Shown here one piece after another: positions 45,955 to 55,617 of a stretch of 64,000 bases of DNA. The stretch spans positions 62,001-126,000 of the forward strand of contig NZ_WVHT01000007.1 of assembly GCF_009834875.1 (NCBI RefSeq), written 5' to 3'. The DNA is from Hufsiella arboris (GTDB lineage Bacteria > Bacteroidota > Bacteroidia > Sphingobacteriales > Sphingobacteriaceae). How positions within the stretch are numbered: the first letter of the stretch is position 1; each line of letters begins with the position of its first letter. The notes beneath the pieces are model-generated. The model worked only from the letters and a program-made list of their open reading frames with translations, was not told where the DNA came from and did no database searches. A program made the translations under genes and the position numbers.

Positions 45955-47088
45955 ATGCATCGGTTTCTGGACTATCTTTTTTTTCCATTGGCCTTACTCC
46001 TGATCGCTGGTTGTAGTTCCAAAAAAGGCCTTGTGTCCGATAAGAAGGGAACACTCCAGTGTATGCGCAAGGCTAACGTCTATTTTATGCAAAAGTGGCC
46101 CGATCCGGGCAAGTCAATCGTCACGAACAAAGAACGCCCGAGCAACATCTGGACACGTGCTGTTTACTATGAAGGTTTGATGGCACTTTATGGCATCGAC
46201 AAGGATGAGAAATATTATGACTATGCGGTAGAATGGGGTCAAAAACATCAGTGGAACCTTCGTGGCGGCGTAAACGCCCGAAATGCAGACGATCAGGCCT
46301 GCGGGCAAACTTACATCGACCTTTATCAAATTGATCAAAAACCGGAACGTATCGAGGCGATCTCTCAATCTATAGACCTGATGATTTCATCGGGTAGGGT
46401 TGACGACTGGACCTGGATTGATGCGCTGCAGATGGGGATGCCGGTTTTCGCCAAACTAAGCAAGCTGAAAAACGACCCGAAATACCTCGGGTACATGTAC
46501 AAAATGTACCGGCATTCCAAAACGGTTGAAGGCGGTGGCTTATATAACGAAAAGGACGGACTTTGGTGGCGGGACAAAGATTTTGTGCCGCCGTATAAAG
46601 AGCCTAACGGAGAAGACTGTTACTGGTCGCGTGGCAACGGCTGGGTTGTTGCCGCTCTTGTTAAAGTATTGGATCTGATGCCAGAAAATGCTTTGCATCG
46701 GGACGAATACATGGCGGATTATAAGCAGATGATGAAAGCCTTGCTTCCGTTTCAGCGCAGCGATGGTTTCTGGAATGTCAGTCTTCATGATCCAACACAT
46801 TTCGGTGGTCCGGAAACTTCTGGAACATCACTCTTTATTTACGGAATGGCAGCGGGCATCAATCATGGTTGGCTGGACCGCGCGACTTACGAGCCCGTTC
46901 TGTCTAAAGCATGGAATGCCGTATGCAAAAACGCTGTACATCCTGACGGGATGCTTGGGTTTGTACAAGGCACTGGCAAGGAACCAAAAGATGGACAGCC
47001 GGTGAGCTATGATCATATTCCCGATTTTGAAGATTATGGATTGGGATGTTTCCTGCTCGCAGGTTCGGAAGTTTATAAAATGAAATAG
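45955..47088 (+). CDS. GH105 unsaturated glycuronyl hydrolase, lipoprotein
   Basis: A 377-residue member of GH88/GH105 anchored by a lipobox (I-A-G-C, Cys20). The catalytic Asp is probably D156 in W-T-W-I-D-A-L-Q-M, with the R-G-N-G-W-V block near 225. It is more compact than the GH105 at 41890 and about the size of YteR-type enzymes, so the two may handle different chain lengths or different unsaturated uronides. RhaM follows 54 bp later, linking this gene to rhamnose use. Confidence 0.9.
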   Translation: MHRFLDYLFFPLALLLIAGCSSKKGLVSDKKGTLQCMRKANVYFMQKWPDPGKSIVTNKERPSNIWTRAVYYEGLMALYGIDKDEKYYDYAVEWGQKHQWNLRGGVNARNADDQACGQTYIDLYQIDQKPERIEAISQSIDLMISSGRVDDWTWIDALQMGMPVFAKLSKLKNDPKYLGYMYKMYRHSKTVEGGGLYNEKDGLWWRDKDFVPPYKEPNGEDCYWSRGNGWVVAALVKVLDLMPENALHRDEYMADYKQMMKALLPFQRSDGFWNVSLHDPTHFGGPETSGTSLFIYGMAAGINHGWLDRATYEPVLSKAWNAVCKNAVHPDGMLGFVQGTGKEPKDGQPVSYDHIPDFEDYGLGCFLLAGSEVYKMK

Positions 47089-47142
47089 CAAAAAGAAGCA
47101 TCCCTGAAATTGAGATTATAATTCGACTTATAAAGTAGCAAT

Positions 47143-47451
47143 ATGAAAACAGCATTCGTAATGAAGTTAAAAAACGGATTTGCAGAGGAGTATAAAAAGC
47201 GGCACGATGCAATATGGCCGGAACTGGCGGAATTGCTGAAAAAAAATGGCGTGAGCGATTATTCAATTTTTTTAGACGAAGACACTAACCAGTTATTCGC
47301 GGTACAACAGCAAACCGGTGCTTCATCGCAGGATCTTGGAGACACAGAAATAGTTAAAAAATGGTGGGCTTACATGGCCGACATCATGGAAACAAATGAT
47401 GATCTTTCGCCGGTCAGCAAACCGTTAAAAATAGTTTTTCACCTGGATTGA
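47143..47451 (+). CDS. rhaM: L-rhamnose mutarotase
   Basis: A 102-residue cytoplasmic enzyme interconverting alpha- and beta-L-rhamnose before isomerisation. The catalytic His is H21 in R-H-D-A-I-W-P-E-L, and the W-W-A-Y-M block follows; length is standard for RhaM. It sits between GH105 and a GH43-like gene, with the symporter, isomerase, kinase and aldolase genes further downstream. Compare the diverged paralogue at 4323, which sits with fucose genes. Confidence 0.9.
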   Translation: MKTAFVMKLKNGFAEEYKKRHDAIWPELAELLKKNGVSDYSIFLDEDTNQLFAVQQQTGASSQDLGDTEIVKKWWAYMADIMETNDDLSPVSKPLKIVFHLD

Positions 47452-47456
47452 AACGA

Positions 47457-48410
47457 ATGAAAAAAGTAATCTGCCTGAGCATTCTTGCCACGTTTTTTTG
47501 TGTTTTATTTTCTTCTGGGCAGTTCAAAAACGATACTATCTACCTGTTTTCGTATTTTAAAAATAATGGAGAGGACGGCCTGCATTTGGCTTATAGTGAA
47601 GATGGTTTTCATTGGAAAGCGTTGCACAAAGACAGCTCTGTTTTGAAGCCGGCGGTCGGCAATGAAAAGCTTATGCGCGACCCATGCATAATCCGCGGCG
47701 GCGATAAGAAGTTTCATATGGTATGGACGGCCAGCTGGAAGGATAAGGGCATTGGTTACGCTAGTTCCAGCGACCTGGTACACTGGTCGGAGCAGGAGTT
47801 TCTTCCGGTAATGAAACAGGAAGAAGGATCACGGAATTGCTGGGCTCCGGAGATTACCTACGATACTAAAAAGCGTAATTACATGATATACTGGTCGACT
47901 ACTATAACCGGAAAATTCACCGAGACGGCATCAGAAAAGGAAAGCGGCTACAATCACCGTATCTATTATACAACAACACCTGATTTCAAATCTTATTCGC
48001 CAACTAAATTGCTTTATGATCCCGGCTTCAACGTGATCGATGCAACAATCGTTAAAGATAGCGACCGGTACCTGATGTTTATGAAAGATGAAACCCGCGA
48101 GCCACCGCAAAAAAATCTGAAGATCGCGTCCGGTAAAAACTTAGCCGGGCCGTATTCAGCTGCGGGAAAACCGATTACTAGTGATTACTGGGCGGAAGGG
48201 CCTACTTTATTGAAAAAAGGCTCACAATGGATTATCTATTTCGATAAATACACTTTACATCGCTATGGCGCAATTTCTTCCGGTGACTTAGAAAATTGGA
48301 AAGACATTTCCGATGAAATTGACCTTCCGAAGGGAATCCGTCATGGAACGATACTGGAAATAACAAAAGCGGAATTAAGTATTTTACAGAAGTCCTTTGA
48401 TAGCAACTGA
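47457..48410 (+). CDS. GH43-like glycoside hydrolase
   Basis: A 317-residue exported five-bladed beta-propeller enzyme. A TTG at 47448 overlaps the RhaM stop, but the ATG at 47457 starts the signal peptide and is chosen. Likely active-site residues are D75 (M-R-D-P), E132 (W-A-P-E) and E247 (A-E-G-P-T), and the F-S-Y-F-K-N-N-G-E-D-G-L opening is typical of one GH43 group of arabinosidase- or galactosidase-like enzymes. It starts 5 bp after RhaM, so it belongs to the rhamnose-linked operon. The bond cut is not readable. Confidence 0.76.
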   Translation: MKKVICLSILATFFCVLFSSGQFKNDTIYLFSYFKNNGEDGLHLAYSEDGFHWKALHKDSSVLKPAVGNEKLMRDPCIIRGGDKKFHMVWTASWKDKGIGYASSSDLVHWSEQEFLPVMKQEEGSRNCWAPEITYDTKKRNYMIYWSTTITGKFTETASEKESGYNHRIYYTTTPDFKSYSPTKLLYDPGFNVIDATIVKDSDRYLMFMKDETREPPQKNLKIASGKNLAGPYSAAGKPITSDYWAEGPTLLKKGSQWIIYFDKYTLHRYGAISSGDLENWKDISDEIDLPKGIRHGTILEITKAELSILQKSFDSN

Positions 48411-48436
48411 CCTTTGTACATAACGATGTTTTGATA

Positions 48437-49468
48437 ATGAAAGCGCCTGATTTTTTCAAATTTATAGTTGTTGATGAATATTCCGCGACGCCTAAATATC
48501 TGCAGTTGAGTGAATCAATTATTGCAGCTGTTGAAAATGGATATCTAAAAAAAGACGATATCCTTCCGTCGATTAATGAGCTGAGTTATGTACTGGAAGT
48601 TTCCCGTGACACTGCCGAGAAAGGGTATAAATATCTGAAAAAAAGGGGGGTCATCGTTTCTGTTCCAGGCAAAGGCTACTATATCGGTAACACCGATTTT
48701 AAGCGGAAGATCAAAATATTTTTACTCTTCAATAAGTTGTCGGCGCATAAAAAAATTATTTACGACTCTTTCGTATCATCGCTTGGTGAAGATGCAGCAA
48801 TTGACTTCTATATCTACAATAATGATTTCGCGCTTTTTAAACGGCTTATTCAGAACAAACGGACCGATTATTCGCACTATGTGATCCTGCCGCATTTTGT
48901 AGAAGGCGGCGAAAATGCTTATGAAATCATTAATACGCTTCCAAAAGAAAAGCTTATCCTCCTTGATAAAAAAGTTCCGGGTGTTGATGGCACTTTTGCC
49001 GCCATTTACGAGAATTTTGAAAATGATATCTATAAAGCGCTTGACGACGCCAAAGGCCAGCTAACAAAATATCATACCTTGAAGCTTATATTTCCCAAAC
49101 CCAGTTATTTTCCAAAAGAGATTGTAAACGGTTTTAAGCGCTTTTGCCGGCAATATGCTTTCAATCATTTCGTAGTAGATGACATCGAAAATGAACCTAT
49201 CGGGAAAGGCGAAGTGTTTATTAACCTGATGGAAGACGACCTCGTTAAGCTGATAGAGCGTATCATGTCGTTAAACCTGCGAATGGGCAAGGAAGTAGGA
49301 ATTATATCTTATAATGAAACACCTTTAAAAAAGCTGCTTCTTAATGGTATAACTACTATTTCAACCGATTTTAAAATGATGGGGGCGATGGCTGCCGAGA
49401 TGATTAAAAATCAAACGATCGAGCATAAAGAAGTACCTTTCCGGATAACAATCAGGCCGTCGATTTAA
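48437..49468 (+). CDS. GntR-type regulator with LacI-like sensor domain
   Basis: A 343-residue transcription factor. The ATG at 48437 is preferred to an in-frame TTG at 48431. The N-terminal winged helix (about 8-78) has L-P-S-I-N-E-L-S and V-P-G-K-G-Y-Y-I, the GntR signature. The rest is a periplasmic-binding-protein-like sugar sensor. It lies 26 bp after the GH43-like gene and 215 bp before the symporter, so it is well placed to control the rhamnose catabolic genes. L-rhamnose or rhamnulose is the likely ligand by context. Confidence 0.87.
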   Translation: MKAPDFFKFIVVDEYSATPKYLQLSESIIAAVENGYLKKDDILPSINELSYVLEVSRDTAEKGYKYLKKRGVIVSVPGKGYYIGNTDFKRKIKIFLLFNKLSAHKKIIYDSFVSSLGEDAAIDFYIYNNDFALFKRLIQNKRTDYSHYVILPHFVEGGENAYEIINTLPKEKLILLDKKVPGVDGTFAAIYENFENDIYKALDDAKGQLTKYHTLKLIFPKPSYFPKEIVNGFKRFCRQYAFNHFVVDDIENEPIGKGEVFINLMEDDLVKLIERIMSLNLRMGKEVGIISYNETPLKKLLLNGITTISTDFKMMGAMAAEMIKNQTIEHKEVPFRITIRPSI

Positions 49469-49521
49469 TTAATTGTGATTGTTTTGAATCGCGGGAAAGA
49501 TAAATCCGCATCGCCGTGTGC

Positions 49522-49572
49522 TTACCGTTTCTTTTATGATAATTCCCGTTTTTTAACGTTTTGGGACGGTAA
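49522..49572. promoter_or_regulatory. Candidate regulator site upstream of RhaT
   Basis: TTACCGT (49522-49528) and ACGGTAA (49566-49572) are exact reverse complements with centres 44 bp apart, about four helical turns. They lie in the 215-bp gap between the GntR gene and the symporter and could be two half-sites of one regulator. Short, so chance is possible. Confidence 0.35.
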
Positions 49573-49683
49573 ACTTACATGTTTGATTTCAGTTGCCTTA
49601 TGACATGATAGTACATAACAGTTGAAAATTCTTATCTTCCTACTTTGGCAGGGCCAATATAAACTAATTATAAATCGACATAA

Positions 49684-50760
49684 ATGCAAGCAATTTTCGG
49701 TGTTTTCTACCATTTACTTGGTGGATTTGCTTCAGGCAGTTTTTACATTCCGTACAAAAAAGTTAAGGGTTGGTCGTGGGAAAGTTATTGGATTATTGGC
49801 GGCCTTTTTTCATGGCTTATCGTTCCACCCTTAGCCGCGTTTCTAACTATTCCTTCTTTCTGGGAGATCATAGCGTCAACTTCCTCATCAACTTTATTTT
49901 ATTCTTACCTGTTCGGTTTATTATGGGGAATCGGGGGCTTAACATATGGATTGGGAGTAAGGTATCTTGGGGTAGCCCTTGGTAGTTCCATAATTCTGGG
50001 TTTATGCTCAGTATTTGGGTCGTTGATACCATCTGTCTACTACGAATTTTACCCAAAAGCTGGTAAAGAAACAATAAGCATGATGGCTTCCTCAAGCTGG
50101 GGACAGTTAGTGATTCTTGGGCTTCTCGTTTGTATCATCGGAATTGTCATTTGCGGAAAAGCCGGCCAGATGAAAGATAAAGGGATGAGCGCTGTAGAAA
50201 AGAAGTCATCAAACGCCGAGTTTAAGCTCGGTCTGGGGTTGATCGTTTCAATTATTTCGGGCGTGTTAAGTGCCTGTTTTGCCTTCGGCATCGACGCCGG
50301 AAAAGACATGGCGAACCAGGCGAATGAACTGTGGAAAGCCGCTAATCCTGGTCAGGGCGAGTTTTTGTTTCAGAATAATGTTACCTACGTGGTTGTATTG
50401 TGGGGCGGTTTAACAACCAATTTTATCTGGTGCATGATCTTAAATTACCGCAATAAATCTTTCGGAGATTACACGAACAGCAAAACGCCGCTTTTAAAAA
50501 ATTATATATTCTCGGCGCTTGCGGGTACAACCTGGTTCCTGCAGTTTTTCTTCTACGGCATGGGCGAAAGCAGGCTTGGCAACGGCGCCAGCTCGTGGAT
50601 ACTGCATATGGCTTCAATCATATTGGTAGCAAATTTATGGGGCCTGGTGTTGAAAGAATGGAAAGGAGTCAGCAGAAAAACTATGCTGACGATAGTGGCT
50701 GGCATCATGGTAATTCTTTTATCTATAATTATTGTAGGTATAGGCAATTCGATTAAATAA
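49684..50760 (+). CDS. rhaT: L-rhamnose/H+ symporter
   Basis: A 358-residue inner-membrane transporter with about ten hydrophobic helices. The opening F-Y-H-L-L-G-G-F-A-S-G-S-F-Y-I-P-Y and the K-V-K-G-W-S-W-E block are characteristic of RhaT. It imports the rhamnose released in the periplasm by the exported glycosidases. It heads a run of four catabolic genes with gaps of 19, 35 and 21 bp. Confidence 0.93.
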   Translation: MQAIFGVFYHLLGGFASGSFYIPYKKVKGWSWESYWIIGGLFSWLIVPPLAAFLTIPSFWEIIASTSSSTLFYSYLFGLLWGIGGLTYGLGVRYLGVALGSSIILGLCSVFGSLIPSVYYEFYPKAGKETISMMASSSWGQLVILGLLVCIIGIVICGKAGQMKDKGMSAVEKKSSNAEFKLGLGLIVSIISGVLSACFAFGIDAGKDMANQANELWKAANPGQGEFLFQNNVTYVVVLWGGLTTNFIWCMILNYRNKSFGDYTNSKTPLLKNYIFSALAGTTWFLQFFFYGMGESRLGNGASSWILHMASIILVANLWGLVLKEWKGVSRKTMLTIVAGIMVILLSIIIVGIGNSIK

Positions 50761-50779
50761 CATTTTAAATAACAATAAT

Positions 50780-52900
50780 ATGTCTTTGACAACATCATCT
50801 TTTAAACGTGTAAGTTATTTGTGGGACGAGGCGGAAGCGGCTAAACTGGCTGGTGATGAAGTCGCTTTATTAATTTATCGTTCTAATTTGCTTGGCGCAG
50901 ATCTGCGTCTGACTAACTATGGGGGAGGCAACACATCTTGTAAAGTGATATCCAAAAATCCGCTTACGGGCGAAGACACGGAAGTAATGTGGGTAAAAGG
51001 CTCGGGCGGCGACTTGGGTACACTGAAAAGGAGTGGATTGGCGGCGCTGTATGTTGATCGTTTACGTAACCTGAAAAATATTTACCGCGGTATCGAACAT
51101 GAGGATGAAATGGTTGATCTCTTTAATCATTGTATCTACGATTTATGCTCGAAAGCGCCATCAATTGATACACCGCTGCACGGGTTTTTGCCCTTTAAAC
51201 ATATAGACCACCTGCATCCCGACGCAGCAATCGCAATCGCTGCCGCCAAAGACGGCGAGCAAATTACCCGGGAATTATTTAACGGTACGATTGGCTGGGT
51301 GCCTTGGCAAAAGCCGGGTTTCGACCTTGGCTTAAAATTAAAAGCTTGCCTGGATGCAAACCCAGGCATTCGCGGAATCATGTTGGGTTCCCATGGCTTG
51401 TTTACCTGGGGCGACACTGCTTACGAAAGTTATATCAATACCTTAGAGGTAATTGAAAAGTGCGCAGACTACTTGGAGCAGAGCTACGGGAAAAGTAAAC
51501 CGGTATTCGGCGGACAAAAGATAAACAGCCTTCCGGAAGATGAACGCCACGAAAAGGCCGCATCGTTAGCCCCGGTACTCCGTGGTTTTTGTTCCAGCGA
51601 CCGCTTAATGCTTGGCCATTTTACCGATGATGCCAGGGTTCTGGAATTTATTAATTCAAACGATCTCGACAGGTTGGCGCCGCTTGGTACAAGCTGCCCG
51701 GATCACTTTTTACGAACTAAAATCAGTCCGCTGGTACTTAACCTGGAGCCAGACGAAGATATTTCTGATGTCGCAGCAATCAAAAATAAGCTTGTGCCGC
51801 AGTTCGATACATACCGGGCAATGTACCGTGAATATTACGAAAACTGCAAGCATCCAAACAGTCCGGCTATCCGCGACAGTAACCCGGTGGTTATACTTTA
51901 TCCCGGCGTTGGTATGTTCACTTTTTCAAAAGATAAACAAACTGCGCGTGTTGCCGCCGAGTTCTACATCAATGCCATCAACGTTATGAAAGGTTCAGAA
52001 GCGATATCTGAATACACATCGCTGCCGCGCCAGGAAGCATTTAATATCGAATACTGGTTACTGGAAGAAGCGAAACTCCAGCGCATGCCTAAGCCGAAAC
52101 CGCTGACGGGTAAGGTTGCTTTAATTACAGGCAGCGGCGGCGGAATTGGCAAAGCCATTGCTAAAAAATTTGTTGAAGAAGGCGCTTGTGTCGTGTTAAA
52201 TGACATGAATGAGAAACGCCTGAAAGAAGCAGGAGATGAGTTCATCAGTAATTTTGGTAAAGATTCGGTTGCTACCACGCCCTTAGATGTGACTAATCAC
52301 GAGCAAATTGAAAAAGCACTGAAAAGAACTGCTTTAACCTTTGGCGGGGTGGATATCGTTGTAAACAACGCGGGCCTTTCGATTTCTAAGTCGATTGAAG
52401 ATCATACCGGGAAAGATTGGGATTTATTGTACGATGTGCTTGTAAAAGGGCAGTTTATGGTCACACAGGCGATGGTGAAATTAATGAAAGACCAAAATAC
52501 AGGCGGCGACGTTATCAATATTGTCAGCAAAAACGCCTTGGTAAGCGGGCCCAACAATGCCGGATACGGAAGTGCAAAAGCTGCACAATTGCATTTAAGC
52601 CGGTTGAATGCGGCTGAGCTTGGAGCGGCAGGTATTCGTGTTAACGTAGTAAATCCGGATGCGGTTATAAGCGACAGCAATATTTGGGCTGGCGGCTGGG
52701 CCGAAGGCCGGGCGAAAGCTTACGGAATAACGGTCGCGGAACTTCCTGAATATTATGCTAAACGAACATTACTGAATAAAATAATATTACCGGACGATAT
52801 AGCCAATGCTTGTTTCGCATTTGTTGGCGGTTTGCTCGATAAGTCTACAGGTAATGTTTTGAACGTAGATGGCGGCGTGGCTATGGCTTTTGTCAGATAG
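50780..52900 (+). CDS. Fused rhamnulose-1-phosphate aldolase / lactaldehyde dehydrogenase
   Basis: A 706-residue two-domain enzyme. The class II aldolase half (about 1-400) has metal histidines in D-T-P-L-H-G and H-I-D-H-L-H-P and a late G-S-H-G-L motif. The SDR half (about 430-706) has T-G-S-G-G-G-I-G, N-N-A-G and the complete catalytic Y-G-S-A-K. It would split rhamnulose-1-phosphate into DHAP and L-lactaldehyde, then oxidise lactaldehyde to L-lactate. Such fusions are known as RhaD-ALDH or RhaEW types in several bacteria. Confidence 0.92.
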   Translation: MSLTTSSFKRVSYLWDEAEAAKLAGDEVALLIYRSNLLGADLRLTNYGGGNTSCKVISKNPLTGEDTEVMWVKGSGGDLGTLKRSGLAALYVDRLRNLKNIYRGIEHEDEMVDLFNHCIYDLCSKAPSIDTPLHGFLPFKHIDHLHPDAAIAIAAAKDGEQITRELFNGTIGWVPWQKPGFDLGLKLKACLDANPGIRGIMLGSHGLFTWGDTAYESYINTLEVIEKCADYLEQSYGKSKPVFGGQKINSLPEDERHEKAASLAPVLRGFCSSDRLMLGHFTDDARVLEFINSNDLDRLAPLGTSCPDHFLRTKISPLVLNLEPDEDISDVAAIKNKLVPQFDTYRAMYREYYENCKHPNSPAIRDSNPVVILYPGVGMFTFSKDKQTARVAAEFYINAINVMKGSEAISEYTSLPRQEAFNIEYWLLEEAKLQRMPKPKPLTGKVALITGSGGGIGKAIAKKFVEEGACVVLNDMNEKRLKEAGDEFISNFGKDSVATTPLDVTNHEQIEKALKRTALTFGGVDIVVNNAGLSISKSIEDHTGKDWDLLYDVLVKGQFMVTQAMVKLMKDQNTGGDVINIVSKNALVSGPNNAGYGSAKAAQLHLSRLNAAELGAAGIRVNVVNPDAVISDSNIWAGGWAEGRAKAYGITVAELPEYYAKRTLLNKIILPDDIANACFAFVGGLLDKSTGNVLNVDGGVAMAFVR

Positions 52901-52935
52901 AAATTACAACCAATTAATCTTCTTAAATTAAAATA

Positions 52936-54210
52936 ATGAGGTTAGAGAAATATAGGATTGATCAGCATAATTCAGAGCTCGACGATAAACACCAGAAAAG
53001 GATAAGCTTTTTCCTGGAGGAAAATACATCAGCTAAAAATATCATTCAAAAGCTAGTTGATTTTCAGATTGCCATTCCAAGCTGGGCTTTGGGAACCGGT
53101 GGTACGCGTTTTGGGAGATTTTCCGGAGGCGGTGAACCCCGGAATCTTGAAGATAAATTAATGGACATCGGCCTCTTGCACCAGTTAAACGGAAGCAGCG
53201 GCGCTGTATCGCTACATATTCCATGGGATATTCCATCAGATGCCGAAAAAATAAAAAACCTGGCCGGATCATTAAACCTGAAGTTCGACGCGATGAATTC
53301 GAACACCTTCCAGGATCAGGCCGCGCAAGAGTTCAGTTACAAATTCGGATCGTTGCAGCATGTGGATGAGAATGTACGACGGCAGGCGATTGAGCATAAT
53401 ATTGAAGTTATAAAACATGGCGAGGCCCTTGGCTCAAAATCTTTAACTGTATGGCTTGCCGATGGCTCTTGTTTCCCTGGTCAATTAAACTTTCGTGAAG
53501 CCTTTCAACGGACGCTCGACAGCCTGCGTGAAATTTATGCCGCTTTACCGACCGACTGGAAAATATTTGTAGAGTACAAAGCATATGAGCCTAATTTTTA
53601 TTCTACTACAGTTGGCGATTGGGGTCAATCCTTGTTGTATGCAACCAAATTGGGAGAGAAGGCATTCACATTAGTAGATCTTGGACATCATTTACCTAAT
53701 GCCAACATCGAGCAGATCGTATCATTGCTACTGATGGAAGGTAAGCTGGGAGGGTTTCACTTCAATGATTCAAAATACGGCGACGATGATCTTACCGCAG
53801 GTTCTCTAAAACCATATCAGCTGTTTCTGATATTCAACGAACTTGTTGAAGGAATGGATGCCAGGGGTATGAATCATGCAACAGATCTTGGCTGGATGAT
53901 CGATGCTTCCCATAATGTAAAAGATCCGCTCGAAGATTTGCTTCAGTCAGTTGAAGCGATCATGATGGCTTATGCGCAATCACTTTTGGTAGATCGTACA
54001 GCTTTGAAAGCAGCTCAACAGGTCCATGATGTTGCTCTTTGCCAGGAAATTCTTCAGCATGCACACCGAACGGATGTTCGCCCGCTGGTTGCCGAAGCCA
54101 GACTACGAGCAGGAGCCGCGTTAGATCCGATAGCACTTTTCAGAACGCTGGATGTGCGTAAAAAACTAATTGATGAGCGTGGACTGAAAACTGTAGCCAC
54201 AGGATTATAA
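52936..54210 (+). CDS. rhaI: L-rhamnose isomerase, RhaI type
   Basis: A 424-residue TIM-barrel isomerase converting L-rhamnose to L-rhamnulose. Metal-binding segments are visible: E in F-V-E-Y-K-A-Y-E-P, D/H in L-V-D-L-G-H-H-L-P, and H/D in G-F-H-F-N-D-S-K-Y-G-D. The sequence resembles the Rhizobium-type RhaI rather than enterobacterial RhaA. It is 35 bp after the aldolase fusion and 21 bp before the kinase. Confidence 0.9.
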   Translation: MRLEKYRIDQHNSELDDKHQKRISFFLEENTSAKNIIQKLVDFQIAIPSWALGTGGTRFGRFSGGGEPRNLEDKLMDIGLLHQLNGSSGAVSLHIPWDIPSDAEKIKNLAGSLNLKFDAMNSNTFQDQAAQEFSYKFGSLQHVDENVRRQAIEHNIEVIKHGEALGSKSLTVWLADGSCFPGQLNFREAFQRTLDSLREIYAALPTDWKIFVEYKAYEPNFYSTTVGDWGQSLLYATKLGEKAFTLVDLGHHLPNANIEQIVSLLLMEGKLGGFHFNDSKYGDDDLTAGSLKPYQLFLIFNELVEGMDARGMNHATDLGWMIDASHNVKDPLEDLLQSVEAIMMAYAQSLLVDRTALKAAQQVHDVALCQEILQHAHRTDVRPLVAEARLRAGAALDPIALFRTLDVRKKLIDERGLKTVATGL

Positions 54211-54231
54211 ACCGTGAATTAGTCTTTCAAG

Positions 54232-55617
54232 ATGCCGGTACCAGTAATTGCCATATTTGATGTAGGTAAAACCAATAAAAAGCTTTTTCTTTTCGACGAG
54301 GATTACCGGATTGTTTTTGAACGTTCAGCGAGATTTACAGAGACCGTTGACGAAGACGGTGATAGCTGCGAAAATCTGGAAAGCCTTCGCTTGTCGGTTT
54401 TCGATTCCCTGAGTGAGGTAATCAGAAACAAGGAGTTTGATATTAAGGCGATTAACTTTTCCACTTATGGAGCCAGTCTCGTTTATGTTGATCAGCGTGG
54501 ACGTCCGCTGACGCCGCTCTATAATTACCTGAAAGCATATCCTGAAAAGCTTAAGTATGAATTTTATCGCAAATATGGTGATGAACAAGAACTTGCTTTA
54601 AGTTCCGCATCGCCTGTTTTGGGCAGTTTAAATTCCGGCATGCAGTTATATCGGCTGAAATGTGAGCAGCCGGAGATTTTTAAAAAGGTACGTTACGCCC
54701 TTCATCTTCCGCAATACATGAGCTCCATTATAACTGGTAAGTTATACAGTGATATCACGAGTATCGGATGTCATACAAGCTTATGGAACTTTCAGAAGAA
54801 CACATACCAGGATTGGGTTTCAAAAGAAAAGCTGGCTGATAAACTAGCTCCGATTTTTCCTGGAGATGCCGTCATTCCTTCCGTTTTTCCCAGTGACAAG
54901 TTTCCTTCAGGTGTCGGTCTTCATGATAGTTCCGCAGCGTTGATACCCTACCTTGAAAGTTTTCACGAACCTTTTATCTTAATTTCAACGGGAACCTGGT
55001 GTATCAGCCTGAACCCTTTCAACAATTCTCCTCTAACGAAATTTGAACTTTCGCAGGATTGCCTTTGCTACCTCAGTTATAAAGGTAAGCCGGTCAAGGC
55101 ATCGCGTTTATTTGCCGGTTATGAGCATGATAAGGAAGTAAAACGAATCGCAGAATATTTCGGCCAGTCTTATACTAAATATAAATCCTTAAAATTTGAT
55201 CTGAAGATCATGAGAAAGTTTCTGCCCGAAGAAGCTCTGCCGATATATTTCAACAGACTCGGTATTAATTATCTGAACTTTGAAAAAGAAGATCTCAGCC
55301 GTTTCAGCAGTGATACTGAAGCCTATCACTATTTAATTTATACGCTGATTTTTAAGCAATTTATATCTACCAATCTGGTTTTGGAAAAAAGTAAAGTAAA
55401 ACGAATTTTCGTCGACGGCGGCTTTTCAGGCAACGTTATTTACATGAATTTGCTGGCCATGGCATTTCCGGGATTTGAGGTTTACGCAGCTTCTATGGCG
55501 CAGGCAACCGCCATGGGCGCCGCGGTAGCCATTCATAATAACTGGAATGACAGGCCGCTGCCGGGAGACGTTATCGGGCTAAAATTATATGTACCGTTTT
55601 TGAAGGTTGTTTCCTGA
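54232..55617 (+). CDS. FGGY-family kinase, probable L-rhamnulokinase
   Basis: A 461-residue sugar kinase with both FGGY lobes. The N-terminal phosphate loop is I-F-D-V-G-K-T-N-K-K, the second ATP motif S-T-G-T-W-C-I-S-L, and the C-terminal F-V-D-G-G-F-S-G-N plus A-Q-A-T-A-M-G-A-A segment closes the nucleotide site. In this operon it should phosphorylate L-rhamnulose at O1 for the aldolase fusion. L-fuculose kinase is the nearest alternative, but the fucose genes here follow a non-phosphorylating route. Confidence 0.86.
   Translation: MPVPVIAIFDVGKTNKKLFLFDEDYRIVFERSARFTETVDEDGDSCENLESLRLSVFDSLSEVIRNKEFDIKAINFSTYGASLVYVDQRGRPLTPLYNYLKAYPEKLKYEFYRKYGDEQELALSSASPVLGSLNSGMQLYRLKCEQPEIFKKVRYALHLPQYMSSIITGKLYSDITSIGCHTSLWNFQKNTYQDWVSKEKLADKLAPIFPGDAVIPSVFPSDKFPSGVGLHDSSAALIPYLESFHEPFILISTGTWCISLNPFNNSPLTKFELSQDCLCYLSYKGKPVKASRLFAGYEHDKEVKRIAEYFGQSYTKYKSLKFDLKIMRKFLPEEALPIYFNRLGINYLNFEKEDLSRFSSDTEAYHYLIYTLIFKQFISTNLVLEKSKVKRIFVDGGFSGNVIYMNLLAMAFPGFEVYAASMAQATAMGAAVAIHNNWNDRPLPGDVIGLKLYVPFLKVVS

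Noticed and set aside
47143-48410. RhaM and GH43-like protein as one fused gene.
   Set aside because: They are in different frames with a clear RhaM stop and a separate signal peptide 5 bp later.
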